Positions 16,216 to 22,851 of a stretch of DNA of 64,000 nucleotides are shown here, piece by piece; within the stretch, counting starts at the first letter, position 1, and each line of letters begins with the position of its first letter. The notes under the pieces are model-generated. The model did no database searches. It was given only the letters and a program-made list of their open reading frames with translations, and had not been told where the DNA came from. The DNA is taken from assembly GCF_014635305.1 (NCBI RefSeq), contig NZ_BMCS01000001.1, positions 992,001 to 1,056,000 on the forward strand. Reading direction: 5' to 3'. Made by a program: the position numbers and the translations under genes. The DNA is from Williamsia phyllosphaerae. Lineage in GTDB: Bacteria > Actinomycetota > Actinomycetes > Mycobacteriales > Mycobacteriaceae.

Positions 16216-17738
16216 CGACGGCCTCCCTTCGCGTCGTCGAGCAGGTGGACCGCGGTGGGGACCGGCGCCCCGGTCAGTGCGGGCAGTTCGGCCGTGAACG
16301 TCATGGCCGGGATGTGGATCTCGCGGATCCCGCGTACGGTGTGCGCCCCCACGACGGTCCGGGCCGAGGCGGTGTCGACCTCCCCGTGGCGCTGCGCCAG
16401 CGACCACACCCCGACGATGTCGCCGACGCGCGGTGACCCGACGTGCGCGAGCACCGCGGCGAGGTCGGCTGTGCCGGAACGCACCGCGGCGTTCACGGCA
16501 TCGGTGAGCACCTGCCAGTCGATCGTCTCAGACCCGACCAGTTCCGCCGGGTCGATCTCGATCTCACCCGCGGTGACCTCGACCCCGTCGGGGATGTCGA
16601 TGACGCCGTCGTGCATCGACAGCGCACCGACGGAGTTGGTGTCCGCCACGGCCATCGGCACGATGATGCCCACGTCACGACCGGCGCCCGCGTGCTCGAA
16701 CGCCGCCGCGGCGGCACGCTGCGCCTCACCGATCTGCTCGCGCAGCGCCCGGTAGTGCAGGAAGTCGCCGCCCTTGACGAAGGTGTTGATGCGTCGGTAC
16801 ACCTGCCCACGGATCTCGTCGACGTGCTGCACCTCGTCCCACATCCGGTCGATGAACCGGGCGAGGGTGTCGGCGAGGTCCGGCGGGAGGTCGGGCAGGC
16901 CGGACAGGATGTCGTCGATGTGTCGCTCGAGGCCCTCGCGGAGGCGGTGGTCGGAGATCAGCGTGTAGAACGCGTCGAAGGCGTTGCCCTCGGCGGTCTT
17001 CCCCAGCTCGTCGTGGCCGTCGAACATCCGGTTGAGGGCTTCGGCGTAGGCCCCCGCACGCTCGTCGAGCCCCTGCGTGATCAGCGCCCGCGAGTTTTCC
17101 CGCAGCTTCTCTCCGTAGCCGATGATGTCGGCGGGCATGCGTTCGGCCAACGAGGTCACCATGCGGATGTCGTCGAACAACCGCCGGGCGTCGACCGCGG
17201 GAACGGCACCGGCGGCCAGCTCGGTCCGCCGACGGGTCAGTTCGGCGATCTTGGCGTCGAGATCTCGGATGTGTTCTCCCGGATCGGGATTGATCGCGAC
17301 CGCGATGTTCGACAGGCGACCGATCACCATCTCCATCGCCGTCTCGGTGGCGACCGACCGGTCGTGGCGGACGGCCTGCACCTGGGTGATCGCCGTCGTC
17401 GCGCCGCGGGTGAGCTGATAGCGCTCCACGTGGCGGTCGGGATCGAGGGTGCGGGCGACGAATCCGTCCTTCACCCAGCGGTCGAGCAGTTCGACGGGCG
17501 TGGGGACACTCAGACCGCGATCGGTCCAGTGCGCGGCGAGGTCGGCGAGGTCTGCGTCGATGCCGTCGGCGAGGTGATCGCCGTCGACCTGCCCGTCGGC
17601 GAGGCGCGCCGCCATCATCGCGAGGTAGACCATCGCGCTGCGCGACCGCAGCAGTCGCAGCGTCACGTCGGCGTCGGCGTTCTCGGAGAACGCGGCGTAG
17701 AGGGTCGCAGCACCGTCACGTTCATTGCTGCGGACCAT
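16212..17738 (-). CDS. mksF: MksF/JetA (DUF3375) kleisin of the Mks condensin
   Basis: A 508-residue protein and the first gene of the operon. It matches the DUF3375/MukF-like pattern: helical N-terminal LLRSRSAMVYLAMMAARLADG, a winged-helix region with DRWVKDGFVART and ERYQLTRGA, then long helices (LDAKIAELTRRRTELAAG; LREQIGEAQRAAAAAFEHAG) and a C-terminal domain. In the complex it links the two MksB heads and recruits MksE. A strong Shine-Dalgarno GGAGG at 17743-17747, 4 nt before the ATG, contrasts with the leaderless neighbours and implies a transcript with a 5' leader. It is divergent from the epimerase gene, whose start is 110 nt away. Confidence 0.88.
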   Translation of the reverse strand: MVRSNERDGAATLYAAFSENADADVTLRLLRSRSAMVYLAMMAARLADGQVDGDHLADGIDADLADLAAHWTDRGLSVPTPVELLDRWVKDGFVARTLDPDRHVERYQLTRGATTAITQVQAVRHDRSVATETAMEMVIGRLSNIAVAINPDPGEHIRDLDAKIAELTRRRTELAAGAVPAVDARRLFDDIRMVTSLAERMPADIIGYGEKLRENSRALITQGLDERAGAYAEALNRMFDGHDELGKTAEGNAFDAFYTLISDHRLREGLERHIDDILSGLPDLPPDLADTLARFIDRMWDEVQHVDEIRGQVYRRINTFVKGGDFLHYRALREQIGEAQRAAAAAFEHAGAGRDVGIIVPMAVADTNSVGALSMHDGVIDIPDGVEVTAGEIEIDPAELVGSETIDWQVLTDAVNAAVRSGTADLAAVLAHVGSPRVGDIVGVWSLAQRHGEVDTASARTVVGAHTVRGIREIHIPAMTFTAELPALTGAPVPTAVHLLDDAKGGRR

Positions 17739-17836
17739 CTCACCTCCGTCTCTCGTGTGCTGCGTTTCGACGTCGGGCGAACCGCCGCGGTTCCCTGAGA
17801 AGGATAGTGGCTGCCCCGACTCCGGCTCGAGGGCGT

Positions 17837-17842
17837 TAGCGT
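17837..17842 (+). promoter_or_regulatory. -10 hexamer of the epimerase gene
   Basis: TAGCGT ends 6 nt before the ATG at 17849, giving a leaderless arrangement. Confidence 0.5.
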
Positions 17843-17848
17843 TGGCCC

Positions 17849-18820
17849 ATGTCGGACACTGTTTCGAACTCCGCCCCCTCGCCGCGCACCGTGGTCATCG
17901 CCGGAGGCAACGGAGGTCTGGGACGCCGGGTGGCCGACGACCTGGCCGCCCGGGGGATCGACATCGCCATCCTGACCAGGACGATCGATGTGCGGTCGCC
18001 GCACCGACAGGTGCTCTGGGACGGTCGGGGTCAGGGCGACTGGGCCGCAGCGCTGGACACCGGCACACCGACCGCCGTCATCAACCTGGCCGGGCGCCTG
18101 GTCGACTGCCGACCCACGGCGGCGAACATCGCGGAGCTACGACGGTCGCGTGTCGAGCCCACCCGCGCTCTGGTCGAGGCGGCCCGGGGACTGCGTACGC
18201 CCCTGACGCACTGGATCCAGGCCAGTACGACCGCGATCTGGAGTGACGCGGGCGAGACATGGTGCACCGAGGACACCCCGGTCCCCGAGGGCCTGCCGCA
18301 GATGACCGGTGTCGCGGCGCCCTGGGAGGCGGCCGCCGACGACGCACCGTGCGACCACGTCGTCGTCCTTCGGACATCGATCGTGTTGGACCCGGGATCG
18401 CCTGCACTGCAACGTCTCACACGGCTGGTCCGGGTCGGACTCGGCGGGCGGGTGGCCGGTGGGCGTCAGTGGGTCAGCTGGATCCACATCGACGACTGGC
18501 TGGCCGTGGTCCGCGCGGGACTCGGCCTCGACCCCGAGATCACGCTGCCGTCGGGCGTGGTGATCGCCGCGACCGACCACCCGGTCCGCAACGCGGAGTT
18601 GATGGCGACCCTGCGCAGGCTGTTGCACCGTCCGCCGGCACCGCCGACGCCGACGTTCCTGCTGCGACTGGGAGCGGTGGTGCTGCGCTCGGACGCACAA
18701 CTCGGGCTCACCGGCCGACGAGCCCGCTCGACCGTCCTGCGCGACGCGGGCTTCCGCTTCGCCCACCCCGACCTCGACGGCGCACTGGCCGACGTACTGG
18801 GTGCGGGCCGACGGGGCTGA
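17849..18820 (+). CDS. TIGR01777-like NAD(P)-binding epimerase/SDR protein
   Basis: A 323-residue extended-SDR-like protein. A Rossmann motif is seen at IAGGNGGLGRR (about residue 18). The NLAGRLVDCRPT segment is typical of the YfcH/TIGR01777 group. The usual Tyr-x-x-x-Lys pair is not evident, as in that family, and the C-terminal ~50 residues (LLRLGAVVLRSDAQLGLTGRR) match the DUF1731 tail. The substrate is unknown. The start is supported by a leaderless -10. It ends 4 nt from the convergent msrA stop. Confidence 0.82.
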   Translation: MSDTVSNSAPSPRTVVIAGGNGGLGRRVADDLAARGIDIAILTRTIDVRSPHRQVLWDGRGQGDWAAALDTGTPTAVINLAGRLVDCRPTAANIAELRRSRVEPTRALVEAARGLRTPLTHWIQASTTAIWSDAGETWCTEDTPVPEGLPQMTGVAAPWEAAADDAPCDHVVVLRTSIVLDPGSPALQRLTRLVRVGLGGRVAGGRQWVSWIHIDDWLAVVRAGLGLDPEITLPSGVVIAATDHPVRNAELMATLRRLLHRPPAPPTPTFLLRLGAVVLRSDAQLGLTGRRARSTVLRDAGFRFAHPDLDGALADVLGAGRRG

Positions 18821-18824
18821 GGCG

Positions 18825-19490
18825 TCAGGCCGGGTACTTCAACCCGGTCGCCGAATGGCAGCGGTATCCGTGTGGGTTCTTCGCGAGGTACTGCTGGTGA
18901 TAGTCCTCGGCGTAGTAGAAGCGTCCGCTGCCTGCCTGCGCGAGCGGCTTCACCTCGGTGGTCACCTCGCCGATCCCCGCCGCGTGGACGACGCCGGCGA
19001 ACCTCTCCGCCGACGCCCGGGCGACGGCTGCATCCGCGTCGTCGAACGTGTAGATCGCCGACCGGTACTGCGTCCCGACGTCGTTGCCCTGCCGCATCCC
19101 CTGGGTCGGGTCGTGGGTCTCCCAGAAGATCGTGAGGATCCCCTCGAGGTCGATGACCGCCGGGTCGAAGACCACGAGCACCGACTCGGTGTGCCCGGTC
19201 CTGGCGCTGCAGACCTCGTCGTAGGACGGGTTGGGTGTGAATCCACCGGCGTAGCCGACAGCGGTCGAGTACACCCCCGGCACCTGCCAGAAGATCTCCT
19301 CGACGCCCCAGAAGCAGCCGCCGGCGAGGATCACCGCGGAGTACCTCGGATCGAACGGACCGCTGATCGGGTGTCCGTTGACCACGTGCCGGTCCGCCAC
19401 GGGGACCGCCTCCGAGCGCCCGGCCAACGCCTTGTCGGCCGAGATCAGTTCCTTCTTGCGGTGTCCGAGAAGCTGATCAAACCAGGTCAT
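18825..19490 (-). CDS. msrA: Peptide methionine-S-sulfoxide reductase MsrA
   Basis: A 221-residue repair enzyme that reduces S-methionine sulfoxide in oxidised proteins. The catalytic motif is GGCFWGVEE (about residue 60), preceded by a 50-residue N-terminal extension as in long-form MsrA. Substrate residues YAGGFTPNPSYDEVCS, GHTESV and FWETHDPTQ are present. The C-terminal NPHGYRCHS holds a resolving Cys. The start at 19490 (MTWFDQLLG) is chosen over in-frame starts 9 and 18 nt upstream, because TAGCAT lies exactly 7 nt before it. Its closeness to sodA fits an oxidative-stress neighbourhood. Confidence 0.94.
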   Translation of the reverse strand: MTWFDQLLGHRKKELISADKALAGRSEAVPVADRHVVNGHPISGPFDPRYSAVILAGGCFWGVEEIFWQVPGVYSTAVGYAGGFTPNPSYDEVCSARTGHTESVLVVFDPAVIDLEGILTIFWETHDPTQGMRQGNDVGTQYRSAIYTFDDADAAVARASAERFAGVVHAAGIGEVTTEVKPLAQAGSGRFYYAEDYHQQYLAKNPHGYRCHSATGLKYPA

Positions 19491-19497
19491 GGGAGTC

Positions 19498-19503
19498 ATG
19501 CTA
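19498..19503 (-). promoter_or_regulatory. -10 hexamer of msrA
   Basis: TAGCAT on the minus strand ends 7 nt before the ATG at 19490. It overlaps the alternative upstream ATG, which argues against that start. Confidence 0.5.
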
Positions 19504-19617
19504 CGCACGCCGCCCGAGCGCGATTTGGCGCGCGGTCACCGCGTGCCTATGATGGCGATCACAGCACCGGTGTGACCGTTCTCACGGCCGCCGTGTCGAC
19601 GACGACAGGAGAAGTGA

Positions 19618-19773
19618 GTGGCCACGCATTCCCACCCCGATCTGATCCGCACCCTCGGTCGACACAACCGGCCCGCGACGCGCGAGGACTTCAACATCCG
19701 CGCCCGCTGCATCACTACCGGCGTCAGCGTCCTTGCGCTCGTCGCGCTGCTGCTCGCGCTGATCCTGCTCTGA
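19618..19773 (+). CDS. Small single-pass membrane protein, 51 residues
   Basis: A short ORF with GTG start and a good Shine-Dalgarno AGGAG at 19607-19611, 6 nt upstream. The product has a polar, His/Arg-containing N-terminal half (begins MATHSHPDLIRTLG), a single Cys, and a C-terminal hydrophobic helix ending ALVALLLALILL directly at the stop. This looks like a tail-anchored peptide. It lies between divergent msrA and downstream sodA, 172 nt before the sodA start. No homologue is recognised. Ribosome-site quality and membrane-like composition support it being real. Confidence 0.55.
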   Translation: MATHSHPDLIRTLGRHNRPATREDFNIRARCITTGVSVLALVALLLALILL

Positions 19774-19826
19774 GCCGGCCGCTCCTCGCCCCTCACCTGC
19801 CTCGACGCAGGTGGCTGCGGGCTCGC

Positions 19827-19858
19827 TTGACTTCAACCATGGTTGAAGTCTTTATGCT
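19827..19858 (+). promoter_or_regulatory. MerR-type promoter: 22-bp palindrome between -35 and -10, upstream of sodA
   Basis: A perfect palindrome occupies 19829-19850 (left arm GACTTCAACCA, right arm its complement). It lies between TTGACT (19827-19832) and TATGCT (19853-19858), which are separated by 20 bp. An over-long spacer filled by a palindrome is the hallmark of MerR-family activators, SoxR included. A second -10-like TAGGCT lies at 19889-19894. No MerR-family gene is visible in the window. Confidence 0.5.
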
Positions 19859-19945
19859 CGACTCTGTTGCATTACCCCCGCCCCTACGTAGGCTGGACAA
19901 GTAACAGCGACCACAACGGGTAGAGCCCCCGAGGAGAGGAACAAC

Positions 19946-20575
19946 GTGTCTGACTACACCTTGCCGGATCTGGACTACGACTACGCGGCACTCGAGCCGC
20001 ACATCTCCGGCAGGATCATGGAGCTGCACCACAGCAAGCACCACGCCACCTACGTCAAGGGCGCCAACACCGCACTGGAGAAGGCCGCCGCCGCTCGCGA
20101 GGACGGGACCATCGCGGACAAGGTCTTCCAGCTCTCGGCGAACCTCGCGTTCCACCTGGGTGGCCACACCAACCACTCGATCTTCTGGAAGAACCTGTCG
20201 CCCAACGGTGGCGACAAGCCCGAGGGTGACCTCGCGGCCGCCATCGACGACCAGTTCGGTGGGTTCGACAAGTTCCAGGCGCACTTCACCGCCGCGGCCA
20301 CCACACTGCAGGGCAGCGGTTGGGCGATCCTCGGATTCGACACCATCGAGGGCAAGCTGGTCATCCAGCAGCTCACCGACCAGCACGGCAACACCTCGGT
20401 CGGCCTCGTGCCGATCGTCATGCTGGACATGTGGGAGCACGCCTTCTACCTCGACTACCAGAACGTCAAGCCTGACTACGTCAAGGCATGGTGGAACGTC
20501 GTGAACTGGGCCGACGCCGGCGAGCGTTTCGCCAAGGCGCAGAGCCAGGGCAAGGGCCTCATCGTTCCCGCCTGA
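19946..20575 (+). CDS. sodA: Superoxide dismutase, Fe/Mn family (probably Mn)
   Basis: A 209-residue enzyme that dismutates superoxide. Metal ligands are His in MELHHSKHH, His in [16 protein letters not shown], and Asp plus His in LDMWEHAFY. At the position where M. tuberculosis FeSOD has His145, the sequence reads TDQHGN with Gln, which in this family goes with manganese. There is no signal peptide, as for mycobacterial SodA. The GTG start at 19946 is preceded by GAGGAGAGG, a strong ribosome site. Regulation is probably by a MerR-type activator at the palindrome upstream. A strong hairpin ends the unit. Confidence 0.96.
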   Translation: MSDYTLPDLDYDYAALEPHISGRIMELHHSKHHATYVKGANTALEKAAAAREDGTIADKVFQLSANLAFHLGGHTNHSIFWKNLSPNGGDKPEGDLAAAIDDQFGGFDKFQAHFTAAATTLQGSGWAILGFDTIEGKLVIQQLTDQHGNTSVGLVPIVMLDMWEHAFYLDYQNVKPDYVKAWWNVVNWADAGERFAKAQSQGKGLIVPA

Positions 20576-20592
20576 TCTCACGCACAGCCACG

Positions 20593-20627
20593 ACACCGCC
20601 CCCGGACCACGTGTCCGGGGGCGGTGT
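20593..20627 (+). terminator. Hairpin terminator after sodA
   Basis: A 15-bp perfect stem (arm ACACCGCCCCCGGAC) with loop CACGT lies 18 nt after the stop. No U-tract follows. Confidence 0.8.
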
Positions 20628-20731
20628 TGTCGGTGGCCGCTCGGGACATGCAGACGTAACGCTGCCGTCAAGCGATCGTTTAGCACTCGACTCCCCTTGT
20701 GTGCCAGCGGCTCTGACGAGCATCATGAGCC

Positions 20732-21268
20732 ATGGACTACTCCGCGCGTTCGCTCGTGCCGATCGGGCTCACCCCGTTCCACCGTGACGGTCAGTTGCGC
20801 GGGATGTTGATCTCCGGCCGCTGGCCGGACACCACCCTCGAATGGACCCAGACGCTGGTGGCGTCGGTGCGGATCGCGTGCCGTCCCGGGTTCCTCCGCA
20901 CGACGACCGTCTTCGGCGTCATCGAGGACCGCCCCGAGCACTGCGATCCCGACACCGTGGGGATGATGCTCGCCATCGGTGACGTCTCCAGCGACGACTT
21001 CGTCCGCGACAACCCGTTCCTGGCCCACGCCCCGGCACTGGTCATGCTGCATCCCCCGTCGCAGACGCGTGCCTCGCTCCCGGAGTGTTCCGATGTCGCG
21101 TCGGGGTGCGTGCTGCTGCCCGGTGTCCCCGAGCTCGGCCTCGAACACCGCGCCGGCTGGGCGGAGGCCGAGGCGGACGGGACCGTGGTCACCCTGCGCA
21201 ACCAGATCGGCGTCGACCCCAACTCCGACCCCGACACCGCCGTGCTGGCCATGCTCCTGGCCGCCTGA
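20732..21268 (+). CDS. Conserved hypothetical protein (position of Rv3847)
   Basis: A 178-residue soluble protein beginning MDYSARSLVPIG. There is no signal peptide, membrane helix or catalytic motif I can name. The composition is normal for the window. It follows sodA directly, as Rv3847 follows sodA in M. tuberculosis, and is of similar length, so orthology is likely but inferred from memory of gene order. The start ATG lacks a convincing Shine-Dalgarno or -10. An out-of-frame ATG 7 nt upstream is not used. Confidence 0.7.
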   Translation: MDYSARSLVPIGLTPFHRDGQLRGMLISGRWPDTTLEWTQTLVASVRIACRPGFLRTTTVFGVIEDRPEHCDPDTVGMMLAIGDVSSDDFVRDNPFLAHAPALVMLHPPSQTRASLPECSDVASGCVLLPGVPELGLEHRAGWAEAEADGTVVTLRNQIGVDPNSDPDTAVLAMLLAA

Positions 21269-21316
21269 GCACCGACGTCGCCGCACCGGCGACCCGCGCA
21301 CAGAGATAAGGGTGCC

Positions 21317-21352
21317 CAAACTCGGGTGAAAAGGGCTTCCGAACTGGGGTTA
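21317..21352 (+). repeat. Imperfect 13-bp direct repeat upstream of the GDT1-type gene
   Basis: CAAACTCGGGTGA (21317-21329) and CGAACTGGGGTTA (21340-21352) match at 10 of 13 positions and are offset by 23 bp, about two helical turns. They lie just upstream of the putative promoter. Confidence 0.4.
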
Positions 21353-21369
21353 TGCGGGTTCAGGAACTG

Positions 21370-21398
21370 TTGCACCTGCTCACGATCGCCCGTAGCGT
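21370..21398 (+). promoter_or_regulatory. Promoter of the GDT1-type gene
   Basis: TTGCAC (21370-21375), a 17-bp spacer and TAGCGT (21393-21398) are followed by 7 nt and the ATG at 21406. This is one of the best -35/-10 pairs in the window. Confidence 0.6.
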
Positions 21399-21405
21399 CG
21401 GCGCA

Positions 21406-22131
21406 ATGTTCACCGCCCTGCTCCTCAGCTTCGGCGTGATCTTCGTGGCCGAGCTCGGCGACAAGTCACAGCTGATGGCGATGACCTATGCCATCCGCTA
21501 CCGCTGGTGGGTCGTCCTGCTCGCGATCACCGTGGCGACGACCGCCGTACACGCGGTGTCGGTGTTCGTCGGACACTTCCTCGGCCTGTCCATCCCGACC
21601 GATCTGATCTCGATCGTCGGTGGTCTCGCGATGCTGGTCTTCGGTCTGTGGACGATCCGCGGGGACGAACTCGACGAGTCCGAATCCGCCCGGGCCCAAC
21701 GCACCGGCGCATCGGTCATGTTCGCGGTGATGTCGTCGTTCTTCCTCGCCGAGCTCGGCGACAAGACGATGCTCGCGACCATCACGCTCTCGACCGACAA
21801 CAATTGGGTCGGGGTCTGGATCGGGTCCACCATCGGGATGGTCGCCGCCGACGCGCTCGCGATCATCGTCGGCGCGACGCTGGGCCGTAAGTTGCCCGAA
21901 CGGGCGATCTCCATCGGGGCTGCAGTGCTGTTCTTCGTCTTCGCGGCCTGGCTGCTCACCGAGGGGATCGTCGCCGCGGCCAGCACCCCGGTCACCGTCG
22001 CGGCCATCAGCGCCACCGTGGTGATCCTCGCGCTCGGGACCGCCTACATCGTCGTGGTGCGACGTGCGCGTGCCGTCCGCGCAGCCGGCGAGGCCGACCT
22101 GGTCACGTCGGAGTCGACGCGACACCCCTGA
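21406..22131 (+). CDS. TMEM165/GDT1 (UPF0016) family membrane transporter
   Basis: A 241-residue protein with six to seven transmembrane helices and two internal repeats. Each repeat carries the family motif: AELGDKSQ near residue 15 and AELGDKTM near residue 124. UPF0016 proteins move Mn2+ or Ca2+ across membranes, and bacterial members export Mn. The start at 21406 is preferred to an in-frame ATG at 21352, because a -35/-10 promoter ends 7 nt upstream and the extension is not membrane-like. It converges on the EspR-like gene. Confidence 0.88.
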   Translation: MFTALLLSFGVIFVAELGDKSQLMAMTYAIRYRWWVVLLAITVATTAVHAVSVFVGHFLGLSIPTDLISIVGGLAMLVFGLWTIRGDELDESESARAQRTGASVMFAVMSSFFLAELGDKTMLATITLSTDNNWVGVWIGSTIGMVAADALAIIVGATLGRKLPERAISIGAAVLFFVFAAWLLTEGIVAAASTPVTVAAISATVVILALGTAYIVVVRRARAVRAAGEADLVTSESTRHP

Positions 22132-22149
22132 TCCACCGGGGCGCTGTGC

Positions 22150-22665
22150 TCAGCGCTGCACCATCCGCAGGCCGCTGTGCGTTCCCTCGGCCATGGCCGA
22201 GACCAGGTCGGGCGGGTCGGCGGGCAAGCCCTGCTGGACCCGCAGGATCTTGATCAGTTCACTGACGACGAACACCGAGTCACTCGACAGCCCGGCCAGT
22301 CCGAACGCGGCGATCTGCACCGTGGTGTCGGCCTGCATCCGCATGCGATCGATCTGGTCGCGGGTGCGCTGCGCCGCGTGGTCCTCGAGGAAGTAGTGCA
22401 CATCGACGCCGAAGGCGGCGGAGATGCCCTCCACCGTTCGGAACGACGGCGATTTGGCCTTACCGGACCGCAACTGGCTCAGGTACGACTCGCCCAGCCG
22501 GAACCCGCGGTCGGTCGACAACGCGGCGATCGCCTTGGCGCTGTACGCCCGTCCGTTGGGACCGGGTACCGTTCGGAACAGCTCCTCGAGCCGCCGCGCG
22601 AACAAACCGGGCTCGACCGATTCCAGATCCTTGTCGGCCACAGCCGAATCTCGCTCCGCAGACAT
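22150..22665 (-). CDS. EspR-like XRE-family DNA-binding protein
   Basis: A 171-residue regulator. Residues ~20-90 form an XRE helix-turn-helix with the EspR-like core SYLSQLRSGKAKSPSFRTVEGIS, followed by FGVDVHYFLED. The C-terminal ~80 residues are helical and may dimerise. M. tuberculosis EspR (Rv3849), a nucleoid-associated regulator of ESX-1 genes, has the same layout (YLSQLRSG) and the same neighbourhood behind sodA. The start at 22665 is chosen because GGAG lies 6 nt upstream; a GTG 12 nt further up is possible. It is about 40 residues longer than EspR. ESX targets are not in the window. Confidence 0.82.
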   Translation of the reverse strand: MSAERDSAVADKDLESVEPGLFARRLEELFRTVPGPNGRAYSAKAIAALSTDRGFRLGESYLSQLRSGKAKSPSFRTVEGISAAFGVDVHYFLEDHAAQRTRDQIDRMRMQADTTVQIAAFGLAGLSSDSVFVVSELIKILRVQQGLPADPPDLVSAMAEGTHSGLRMVQR

Positions 22666-22851
22666 GTGTGTCTCCACCCCTAGTGACTCCGACTATGTCG
22701 ATGCCACGCATCTCCTACGACTCACCCCTGAGACATGCGCGGCACGGGCCCGACGATCGCGATCGTTTCCCCCACGCAACCGCCAGACTTGGGTGCAGCG
22801 TATACGACCTCTCACCTGGGCGTTACCGTCGGAGCTTTTCTCGCCGGGGGC

